From the NCBI GenBank assembly GCA_003485905.1, contig DNHK01000442.1:1-11439 (forward strand): a stretch of 11,439 nt of DNA. Reading direction: 5' to 3'. The position numbers were made by a program, and so were the translations under genes. The notes below the pieces were generated by a model. That model had not been told where the DNA came from, ran no database searches, and saw only the letters and a program-made list of their open reading frames with translations. The DNA comes from Gammaproteobacteria bacterium. GTDB lineage: Bacteria; Pseudomonadota; Gammaproteobacteria; Arenicellales; Arenicellaceae. Positions 5,957 to 11,439 of the stretch are shown here, in pieces. Position 1 is the stretch's first letter. Each line of letters starts with the position of its first letter.

Positions 5957-6844
5957 TTAACAACTACAAGCTACGGCATTTAGGTCTGTTGGCTCTGCCT
6001 CAACCGGATTCGAAAGTGTTCCTATACCTGATATACCCACCTCAATTGTCTCGCCATCTTTTAAATACCGAGATGGCTTCATATCCACACCTACACCACC
6101 GGGCGTACCAGTGCATAGAATATCACCCGGCTGAAGTTCCGTGCTTGAGGAAATGTAAGAAATAATTTCCTCAATCCGGCACAACATTGACGATATTGCT
6201 GCATTTTGAACTTGCTCACCATTAATATGTGTCTGGATCTTATGCTGATAAGGGTCTCCGAACTCGTCCGTAGTCACAATCACTGGACCAAAAGCACCGG
6301 AAGCATGGAAATTATTGCCCAAACCAAATTGCGAGGTATGACTTTGATACTCTCGTACCGAGCCTTGATTATAGATCGAGTAACCGAAAATGTGGTGCAA
6401 GGCGTGTTCTGTCTCAATATGCCTACCGCGTTTTCCAATAACAGCAACTAACTCTCCGGCCCAATCCAACGTATTACTGGAAGTAGGTACCATCAAAGGT
6501 TGGTCGTGAGCGACATGGTTCCGCGGTAGACGCCAAAAAAGGCTCGGGTACTCTGGTCGTTCGCGAGTTTCAGCGGCACCAGATCGCGGATAATTAGCGT
6601 CTACACAAAAGATCCCACTGGGCATTATCGGCTCGAGAATTTTCAAATCGTCCAACTTAAAACTCTCTAGTGTTGATTTAGATGAAGTGAGCTGATTTCG
6701 GGCGTACGGCCCTCGTTTTATCAGATCCATAATAGATTGAGGCATATTCATATCTTTAGGGTCCGAAGATAATACGGTCTGCTCATCGTCGAGCAACCAA
6801 CCTAATCGGTCCACCCCTTTCAGCCTAAATGTTAAAAGTTTCAA
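5957..6844 (-). CDS. FAH-family (fumarylacetoacetate hydrolase-like) protein with altered metal site
   Basis: A 295-residue cytoplasmic protein with the usual N-terminal part (MKLLTFR...RLGWLLDDE) and the FAH catalytic domain from about residue 72: LDWAGELVAVIGKRGR, GYSIYNQGSVREYQ, GLGNNFHASGAFGPVIVTTDE, GDILCTGTPGGVGV and a C-terminal GETIEVGISGIGTL. The start is a TTG at 6844, chosen because AGAGG (6855-6851) sits 6 nt upstream and the N-terminus matches relatives. Typical members bind Mg or Mn through Glu-x-Glu and an Asp in a NDxSxRD motif, and cleave or decarboxylate diketo acids from aromatic breakdown. Here the first Glu is A129 (only E131 remains), the Asp is Q160, RD is RE (E165) and the GK lysine is N177. 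Catalysis is therefore doubtful or changed. The frame is intact, so this is not simple decay. Confidence 0.86.
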   Translation of the reverse strand: MKLLTFRLKGVDRLGWLLDDEQTVLSSDPKDMNMPQSIMDLIKRGPYARNQLTSSKSTLESFKLDDLKILEPIMPSGIFCVDANYPRSGAAETRERPEYPSLFWRLPRNHVAHDQPLMVPTSSNTLDWAGELVAVIGKRGRHIETEHALHHIFGYSIYNQGSVREYQSHTSQFGLGNNFHASGAFGPVIVTTDEFGDPYQHKIQTHINGEQVQNAAISSMLCRIEEIISYISSSTELQPGDILCTGTPGGVGVDMKPSRYLKDGETIEVGISGIGTLSNPVEAEPTDLNAVACSC

Positions 6845-7320
6845 TTATTTCCTCTGAAAAATTTCTATTAATATGGTTAATTGGATAGCCCACATACCGT
6901 GCACCAATAAAAGTTGGAAAGACCTTACAGCAGCCACATGGAGGACTACCGTTAGAAGACTTAGAAATTAACTACCAACCCTGCGTACTTCAAATCGACT
7001 TCTAGATTCATTACGGTATTAAAGAATGGCTAATAATTATTGTCGATAAATTTTGATATCTTCATATTTTACCGAGATAATACAAACATCACTAGCATGT
7101 TAAATAGCTCTAAAAACATGGCTACCAAACTTGTTTTTGATACCGCTCAAATCTTATACATCCCTCTATTAGTTGCCGATAATCGTCGACCTTACTCAAA
7201 ATTAGCAGGTTTATTTTAATTGCAGCTTTAGTTAGACCGGTTACCCCGGACAAGCCTATTCTCTTATTACTAAGCGGCACCTCGACCAACTTCTAGCATC
7301 AACCTACTCCTAACAAAACT
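6845..7320. other. 476-bp AT-rich divergent intergenic region
   Basis: This separates the leftward FAH-like gene from the rightward GST gene and should hold both promoters. I see no RNA gene, insertion sequence or strong hairpin. The longest notable frame is a plus-strand stretch with ATG 7097 and stop 7217-7219 (40 codons, MLNSSKNMATKLVF...), with no ribosome-binding site and no recognisable family. Another open stretch at 6889-7005 lacks a start codon. A TGTCGATAAATT element at about 7041-7052 resembles, inverted, sequences at 4276 and 10980. Confidence 0.5.
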
Positions 7321-7983
7321 ATGATTCAATTATATGAAGCCCCAATGTCCACATGTACTCAAAAAGTACGTTTCGTTCTCGAACAGAAAGGGTTGTCCTG
7401 GGAAGGTGTATCTGTAGATTTGCACAGTGGAGAAAACTTCTCTCCCGAGCACATGAAACTTAATCCAAAGGGCGTAATTCCGATCTTGGTTGACGACGAA
7501 GACGTAATTATTGAATCAAACAACATCTGCCAATACTTGGATGAAAAGTATCCCCAAGTGGCGCTTATGCCAAACTCCCCCAAAGGGCGGTCTGATGTTC
7601 GCACTTTACTGCAGCTTATTGATGAGCACCTACATTCGGATGTGTCAGCTTGCACCTATGCCATCGCATTTCGAGACCGTATAGCCAAGCAGTATAATAC
7701 TCCAGAAAAGCTCAAAGCATATATTGCCGAAATACCAGACGCCGGCAAACGTCTTTCGAGGAGTGATTATGTCGCTATGGGAATCGAAAGTCCGGCGGTA
7801 CATACAGCAGTCATCCGAATTGTGGCAGTTCTCCGACGCTTGGAAAGCTTATTACAAAACTCTCCATATCTCGTAGGCGACCAGTTAACCTTGGCAGATA
7901 TTGCGTATAGTCCCTATATAACCCGTCTCGATCATTTATCTATGGGCGGATTATGGGAAGACATGCCAGCTTGGACCAAATGA
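7321..7983 (+). CDS. Glutathione S-transferase, stopped early by an in-frame TGA
   Basis: The 220 residues before the first stop form a GST. The N-terminal thioredoxin-like domain has STCTQKVRFVLEQKGL (C12 or S10 as catalytic candidate), the cis-proline P54 in KGVIPIL and the glutathione-contacting E65-S66 in IIESNNICQYL. The helical C-terminal domain includes YLVGDQLTLADIAY with the N-capping D193. The TGA at 7981-7983 follows PAWTK, inside the last helices. Beyond it the same frame continues with the expected GST tail to a stop at 8116-8118, so the intact gene would encode 265 residues. TGA stands where GSTs of this kind carry Trp (TGG). Either the gene carries a fresh nonsense mutation, or TGA is read through, or it is a sequencing error. 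No Shine-Dalgarno is visible before ATG 7321. Intact relatives conjugate or isomerise small electrophiles in the cytoplasm. Confidence 0.82.
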   Translation: MIQLYEAPMSTCTQKVRFVLEQKGLSWEGVSVDLHSGENFSPEHMKLNPKGVIPILVDDEDVIIESNNICQYLDEKYPQVALMPNSPKGRSDVRTLLQLIDEHLHSDVSACTYAIAFRDRIAKQYNTPEKLKAYIAEIPDAGKRLSRSDYVAMGIESPAVHTAVIRIVAVLRRLESLLQNSPYLVGDQLTLADIAYSPYITRLDHLSMGGLWEDMPAWTK

Positions 7984-8118
7984 TACGAGCAAATCCAGAC
8001 AACAACCGGATATCAGCAGGGCATGAAAGCATATTTTGTTGATGGGGCAATTGAGAGCATGAGATCTAAGGGGGCTGCTGCTAAAGAAAAAATAGCTGCG
8101 ATACTAAACGCCAAGTGA
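7984..8118 (+). pseudogene. Displaced in-frame C-terminus of the GST gene
   Basis: Forty-four sense codons follow the TGA in the same frame without another stop until TGA 8116-8118. The translation starts YEQIQTTTGYQQGMKAYF and ends SKGAAAKEKIAAILNAK. It matches what is expected downstream of the truncated part: a tryptophan-led helix of the WYERI..R..YQ type, then a basic/alanine C-terminal helix found in the roughly 250-265-residue GST branch. It has no start codon of its own with a ribosome-binding site. The reading frame and codon use are undamaged, so any inactivation is recent. Confidence 0.7.
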
Positions 8119-8199
8119 TATCGTGACCGCCTAATTCCCGACTGGTCGACGAACAACCTCGACTTAATACCACGTATATAAATGCTATAGGATTATAAT

Positions 8200-8772
8200 A
8201 TGAAATTACTCACATCTACGTTGATTGCCTGCCTTGTCACTCTGGCTAGTACATCATCTGCTTTCGCGGACAAGTATGTAATTGAAGAAGGTCATTCTTC
8301 GATTAACACCAGGTTTTTACACGTCGGCATAAGCTGGTTAAATGGTGAATTCAAGAGCTTCAGCGGCTCCATAGAATACGATCCAGAAAATGTTTCTGCC
8401 TCTTCCGTAATGGTGGAAATTGACGTTACAAGTATAGACAGCAACCATGCCCTTCGTGATGAGCATATGCAAGATGAGCGTCATTTAGATGTGGCAAATT
8501 TTCCAACGGCAACCTTTGCGAGCACCAACGTAATCGATAAGGGCGAAGGAAATATGACCGTTAATGGGAACTTAACTTTACACGGTGTCACCAACGAGAT
8601 CGCGATTGAAACCTCTATAGCCGGTGAGGGCATGACCCGATGGGACGACTATCGAATTGGCTTTGAAGGAACGACTACTCTCGATATGCGTGAATTCGGT
8701 ATCGATAGCTTTGGACCCACCAATATGGTGGAAATGACCCTCCTACTGGAAGTTATTAAAGTAGAAGAATAG
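8200..8772 (+). CDS. YceI-family periplasmic protein
   Basis: A 190-residue protein with a Sec signal peptide (cleavage after AFA at 23) followed by a single YceI domain, an extended lipocalin-like beta barrel that binds a long isoprenoid or lipid. Diagnostic stretches are DKYVIEEGHSSINTRFLHVGISWLNGEFKSFSG at the start, VMVEIDVTSIDSNHALRDEHM, HLDVANFPTATF, GNLTLHGVTNEI and FGIDSFGP. The length is normal for the family. ATG 8200 is preceded by AGGA (8189-8192) at 7-nt spacing. The gene lies 81 bp behind the end of the GST frame and may be read with it. E. coli yceI responds to alkaline or osmotic stress, but nothing in this sequence shows such control. A strong terminator follows 27 bp after the stop. 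Confidence 0.93.
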   Translation: MKLLTSTLIACLVTLASTSSAFADKYVIEEGHSSINTRFLHVGISWLNGEFKSFSGSIEYDPENVSASSVMVEIDVTSIDSNHALRDEHMQDERHLDVANFPTATFASTNVIDKGEGNMTVNGNLTLHGVTNEIAIETSIAGEGMTRWDDYRIGFEGTTTLDMREFGIDSFGPTNMVEMTLLLEVIKVEE

Positions 8773-8799
8773 CGACCACTAGTAAAGTACTAGGACTCT

Positions 8800-8836
8800 G
8801 GGCTCACTTGCGATGCAAAAAAGTGAGCCCTTTTTT
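8800..8836 (+). terminator. Rho-independent terminator after yceI
   Basis: A perfect 10-bp stem GGGCTCACTT/AAGTGAGCCC (8800-8809 with 8821-8830) with an 11-nt loop is followed immediately by six T residues on the plus strand. A small dyad CTAGTA-AAG-TACTAG (8779-8793) precedes it. On the minus strand no T-run follows the stem, so it ends yceI transcription and insulates the convergent methyltransferase gene. Confidence 0.93.
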
Positions 8837-8848
8837 GATACTCACAAC

Positions 8849-9691
8849 CTAGTCTTTAACGCTTAAGGTGAGCAATCGATAAGACTTGAATAAAGCGAAA
8901 CTTTGCCCGTTATATTTCTTACCAAGATATTTTTCACGTTTTTTGTCGAGTTTCTTTTTAAATTTCCAGGCAAACACCCGAGAAATTCTAGGATAGTTCG
9001 ATTTAAAGTAATCACCCCATATCCCCCAAATCGGAGCGACAATCTGATTTAAAAACTCATCCCATATATCCAATGTCGGCGCTGTTTCCTTGGTGATGTC
9101 TATATCTTCTCCAATCTCAATCGGATAATTCTTAATTGTTTGATAAAATTCGTTTAGCCCGTGTCCACCACCGATCGGACTTTTGCCCTCGGTCTGTTTA
9201 GTAAAATAATCACAAATCAAAATGTGACCACGAGGATTTAAAAGTCTGATTGCATTTTCAAACGATCGATCCATTCTTATGTACTGAAAGCTTTCACTAA
9301 ATAGAATTAAATCATAAGTCTTTGTTGTATCAATATCTTCAAAATAACATTCGAAAATCTGACTGCGCTCACCTAACAAGCTGCGCGCATGATTACTCAA
9401 ATGAGGACTGGGAGAAACGCAATCCACCTGATACCCGACACCGATCAGTTTTTCAGCCAGCTTTCCTACGCCGCAACCTACATCCAATATTGATTTTGTA
9501 CCTTCAGGAATATGAGATGCGATTAAATCTGCGTATTTTTCCTGCGCGGCAGAGATATTATCGACCTTAACCTCCATGCCGTCTTCCCAATACCCATAGT
9601 GCAAATACTCGGTATTAAAAAAATACTTGCCGATAAGTATTCCAGTGTCTAGCCAAGCTTCTTTTGAAGCCACTTTTTGAGTATCACCCAT
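8849..9691 (-). CDS. Class I SAM-dependent methyltransferase
   Basis: A 280-residue cytoplasmic protein, numbered from ATG 9691 (an in-frame GTG directly before it would add one residue). The N-terminus has an aromatic YLHYGYWEDG segment seen in small-molecule methyltransferases. The SAM-binding core has motif I at ILDVGCGVGKL (68-78), a second strand VDCVSPSPHLSNHAR in which Ser93 occupies the position of the usual acidic ribose-binding residue, YDLILFSESFQYI as motif IV-like region (126-138) and LLNPRGHILICDYF as motif V/VI. The tail (from about 240) is very basic, with KFKKKLDKKREK. The substrate is unknown; a small organic acceptor is more likely than RNA or protein. It begins 63 bp after the upstream metallo-hydrolase on the same strand and is probably co-transcribed. 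No clear Shine-Dalgarno apart from GAGAA about 7 nt before the start. Confidence 0.86.
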   Translation of the reverse strand: MGDTQKVASKEAWLDTGILIGKYFFNTEYLHYGYWEDGMEVKVDNISAAQEKYADLIASHIPEGTKSILDVGCGVGKLAEKLIGVGYQVDCVSPSPHLSNHARSLLGERSQIFECYFEDIDTTKTYDLILFSESFQYIRMDRSFENAIRLLNPRGHILICDYFTKQTEGKSPIGGGHGLNEFYQTIKNYPIEIGEDIDITKETAPTLDIWDEFLNQIVAPIWGIWGDYFKSNYPRISRVFAWKFKKKLDKKREKYLGKKYNGQSFALFKSYRLLTLSVKD

Positions 9692-9754
9692 CACTAGTTT
9701 CTCGCGAATTAGAAATCAATTAACCATGTAGCTCTATTCATCCGTATGCTCAAA

Positions 9755-10717
9755 CTAGCGCCCCGACTTATAGATACTCACCTTATCGTCTACTATGAAG
9801 GTCATCAGGTCTTCACCAATCACTAGAGGCCCCTGATAATTCGTTCTTGTCCGGGTAATCAAACTATCAAGAGGTGCTTCCGGAATTGTTGCACTGCTCA
9901 ACATAACTAAATGAGTATAAACCGCTAATTTGGGGTTTATTTCTGCAAAAACTGTGCCCGCTTCCTCAGGCGTAGTGTGATGACCTACGATTCTTCGAAA
10001 CTGTTCTGAAGACGCAAGTAATTCATCAGTGGCCAGTGCCACTTCGTGGATCACAAGATCAGCACCCTTCGCCGCTTCAATCAAATTCTTATCAAATTTA
10101 GTATCACCAGATATTACAACCGCCCGCCCTTTGTAGTCGATACGATAGCCGTACGATGGCTTTATTAGCTCACCATGGTCTACTGCAAAAGCGGTAACTT
10201 GCACTCCATCTTTCTCATATACAACACCGTCTTCACTAAACTCATGCGCGATAGTTTTAATACCCTCAGGAGGAAGCAATTCATCTGGAATTCTAATATT
10301 CGTATTCAGAATAAATGCCTGCTCCATGTTTTTCAGCATAGCTTCTGTACCCGTTGGGCCCCACACCTCAAACGGTACGCTTCGGCGGCCAAATGGCGGC
10401 GGTATCCAACCTGTCATCCATAAATCAGGAATTCCGGTTATATGATCAGAGTGGAAATGGGTCAGAAACACCGCATCCAAAGCACTAAGAGCAATATCAA
10501 GCTGGACCAAACGTTGTGTAACTCCCCGGCCGACATCAAATAATAGCTCCTGCCCTGCGACCTCCACTAAAGTTGCTGGACCGAATCGATCTATCCGTGG
10601 AATCGGGTCTCCAGTCCCTAATAAGGTGACGCGAAATTCTTCTTGAGCAATAACCTGAGCCGATACGCTCACGAAAATTAGCGAGGCTAAAACTATCAAT
10701 CTACTATTAAAAAGCAT
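9755..10717 (-). CDS. Exported RNase Z/AtsA-like metallo-beta-lactamase-fold hydrolase
   Basis: A 320-residue protein from ATG 10717 with a signal peptide (cleavage after VIA, residue 24). The mature part is a metallo-beta-lactamase fold of the RNase Z/arylsulfatase AtsA type: TLLGTGDPIPRIDRFGP at the start, HFHSDH (H87, H89, D91, H92), H181 in VDHG, D205 in VISGDTKF, H224 in VIHE, H247 in the GHHTTPEEAG block that parallels the RNase Z HST loop, and H269 in YTHL. It lacks the tRNA-binding exosite arm, and the leader puts it in the periplasm, so it is not a tRNA nuclease. Exported members act on sulfate or phosphate esters, lactones or similar, unassigned here. It is unrelated in subclass to the B3-type enzyme at 641. 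A short tandem repeat lies in its leader; the methyltransferase gene follows 63 bp downstream. Confidence 0.88.
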   Translation of the reverse strand: MLFNSRLIVLASLIFVSVSAQVIAQEEFRVTLLGTGDPIPRIDRFGPATLVEVAGQELLFDVGRGVTQRLVQLDIALSALDAVFLTHFHSDHITGIPDLWMTGWIPPPFGRRSVPFEVWGPTGTEAMLKNMEQAFILNTNIRIPDELLPPEGIKTIAHEFSEDGVVYEKDGVQVTAFAVDHGELIKPSYGYRIDYKGRAVVISGDTKFDKNLIEAAKGADLVIHEVALATDELLASSEQFRRIVGHHTTPEEAGTVFAEINPKLAVYTHLVMLSSATIPEAPLDSLITRTRTNYQGPLVIGEDLMTFIVDDKVSIYKSGR

Positions 10718-10733
10718 CTATATTTTTCTCTTA

Positions 10734-10759
10734 GGTTTTAGGGGATTGGTTTAGGGATT
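10734..10759. repeat. Imperfect tandem repeat in the metallo-hydrolase leader
   Basis: Two adjoining G-rich units, GGTTTTAGGGGATT (10734-10747) and GGTTTAGGGATT (10748-10759), lie 17-42 bp before the ATG at 10717. On the transcribed strand the leader is a C/A-rich repeat. It may be a regulator site or simply a low-complexity leader. Confidence 0.45.
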
Positions 10760-10834
10760 TAATCCTAGGTGATTGATCAGTTCATCACTGATACAAGCAA
10801 GTTGCCACTAATTATCTGTAGCGGTCGCGACAGG

Positions 10835-10879
10835 AAAACAAAAGGCCGTACTCTGTGGATTCATCCCACGAGTACGACC
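10835..10879 (-). terminator. Rho-independent terminator for the right-edge amidohydrolase
   Basis: On the minus strand a stem formed by 10879-10866 with 10858-10844 (CGTACTC/GAGTACG core, a further CCAC/GTGG pairing beyond one bulged base, and an outer GG/CC beyond one mismatch) is followed by TTTTGTTTT (10843-10835). It lies about 160 bp beyond the amidohydrolase stop. There is no T-run on the plus side. Confidence 0.7.
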
Positions 10880-11041
10880 CATTGTGATCTCAGCCCGATC
10901 GAGCAAAACCGTATCAAGCTAACCAGGTTTGCCGAACCAACTATTAAAATTAATCTCGAATAAATAGAATAAATTAACTAATTATCGACATTATATACTA
11001 GCCCTAAAGCAATCGCGATATAGATGATCACTTATCACTTT

Positions 11042-11439
11042 TTATAGTTTCAGTAAGCGCGCTAGATTTCCACCAAGAACCGCTTCTTTTTCATGTGCAT
11101 TCAAAGCATCAGATGCTTCAATAATTGGTACAGTATCAGGCCAAGTAAACGGCACATCAGAACCAAATACAATTTGATCTGCGCCCACTTCTGCTACTAA
11201 ATGACGTAAGCCTTCATCAGAGAATACCATTGAATCAACGAATATCTGACTCTTCAAATACTCGCTAGGGCTTTTCTTGTTTATGCATGCCGCATCGTTA
11301 CGTAATTCACAAGCGACCTCAAAGCGGCTCAAATAAGAAGGCAAATAACCGCCACCATGCGAACCTACAACTTTTAATTCGGGGAATCGGTCAAACACAC
11401 CTTCGTAAATCAATTTACTTAGAAATATCGCCGTTTCTA
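11042..11439 (-). CDS. Amidohydrolase-2 family protein, N-terminus beyond window
   Basis: The minus frame is open from the window edge to a TAA at 11042-11044, giving 131 full codons of C-terminal sequence. The internal TTG at 11413 is not the start, because homologous sequence (ETAIFLSKLIYEG) continues before it. Family motifs are the IYEGVFDRFPELKVVGSHGGG block with the metal/catalytic His in HGGG, YLSRFE, and IVFGSDVPF with the metal-binding Asp, followed by the usual C-terminal helices ending GGNLARLLKL. This is the TIM-barrel amidohydrolase-2 group, the same superfamily as the ACMSD-type gene at 3086 but a different branch (HGGG and FGSDVPF rather than HNLGG and FGTDGTEFG). It probably hydrolyses or decarboxylates a small organic acid. 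The first metal motif HxH is outside the window and cannot be checked. Confidence 0.85.
   Translation of the reverse strand, partial: ETAIFLSKLIYEGVFDRFPELKVVGSHGGGYLPSYLSRFEVACELRNDAACINKKSPSEYLKSQIFVDSMVFSDEGLRHLVAEVGADQIVFGSDVPFTWPDTVPIIEASDALNAHEKEAVLGGNLARLLKL

Larger units (their letters stand above)
10718..11041. other. 324-bp gap between metallo-hydrolase and terminal amidohydrolase
   Basis: It holds a minus-strand terminator for the right-hand gene and the leader repeat of the left-hand gene. A plus-strand frame 10769-10963 with a GTG start has no ribosome-binding site, crosses the terminator hairpin and is rejected as a gene. AATTATCGACA occurs at 10980-10990. No RNA gene or mobile element is seen. 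Confidence 0.55.

Noticed and set aside
6889..7005. Open plus-strand stretch (PTYRAPIKVGKTL...) ending in TAG
   Set aside because: No start codon; at 38 codons it is well within chance, and no parent gene can be named.
7097..7219. Plus-strand 40-codon ORF in the FAH/GST gap
   Set aside because: Protein-like in parts, but no Shine-Dalgarno, no family match and within chance length for AT-rich DNA.
7981..7983. TGA in the GST gene as selenocysteine
   Set aside because: The position aligns with tryptophan rather than a catalytic cysteine, and no convincing bacterial SECIS hairpin follows it.
9694..9758. Inverted repeat CTAGTTT/AAACTAG around the methyltransferase start
   Set aside because: Seven-base arms 51 bp apart with no associated promoter; chance is the simpler explanation.
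10769..10963. Plus-strand 64-codon frame with GTG start
   Set aside because: No ribosome-binding site, no recognisable domain, and it crosses the minus-strand terminator hairpin.

Overview
The window looks like a stretch of Gram-negative chromosome, most likely from an environmental (possibly marine) gammaproteobacterium with moderately AT-rich DNA. This rests on protein style rather than a marker gene: many short exported enzymes with Sec signal peptides, a YceI-type periplasmic protein, a DUF6152 protein, DUF1080, and several catabolic families (amidohydrolase-2, FAH-like, GST). There is no rRNA, tRNA, transposase, phage gene, integrase or CRISPR array, so the species remains an inference.

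Layout, left to right. Positions 1-402 (-) hold a DUF6152-like exported protein cut by the window edge. A plus-strand pair follows: an exported B3-type metallo-beta-lactamase-fold hydrolase (641-1642) and an exported cysteine-containing protein of unknown function (1896-2516), closed by a hairpin terminator. The block from 2568 to 6844 is on the minus strand. Read in transcription order from the right it has a FAH-family protein with an eroded metal site (TTG start at 6844), an exported DUF1080 protein, a SixA-like histidine phosphatase, an ACMSD-type amidohydrolase (with a possible 55-codon ORF overlapping its start), and a small exported protein. Positions 7321-8118 (+) are a glutathione S-transferase gene broken by an in-frame TGA where tryptophan is expected. 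It is followed by yceI (8200-8772) and a strong terminator. The last part is minus strand again: a SAM methyltransferase (9691-8849) behind an exported RNase Z/AtsA-like metallo-hydrolase (10717-9755), and a second amidohydrolase running off the right edge (11439-11042) with its own terminator.

Most genes are separated by 130-480 bp and have individual promoter or terminator signals, so this is a set of mostly single-gene units rather than one operon. The likeliest co-transcribed pairs are GST-yceI and metallo-hydrolase-methyltransferase. The theme is periplasmic hydrolysis plus small-molecule (possibly aromatic or ring-cleavage product) catabolism, but no complete pathway can be assembled. 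Seven of the thirteen main proteins carry a signal peptide. I do not see a clear new multi-gene system. The points most worth a second look are the TGA-interrupted GST, the FAH-family protein lacking two of three metal-binding acids, the compound hairpin at 5022-5072, and the overlooked ORF overlapping the start of the ACMSD-type gene.
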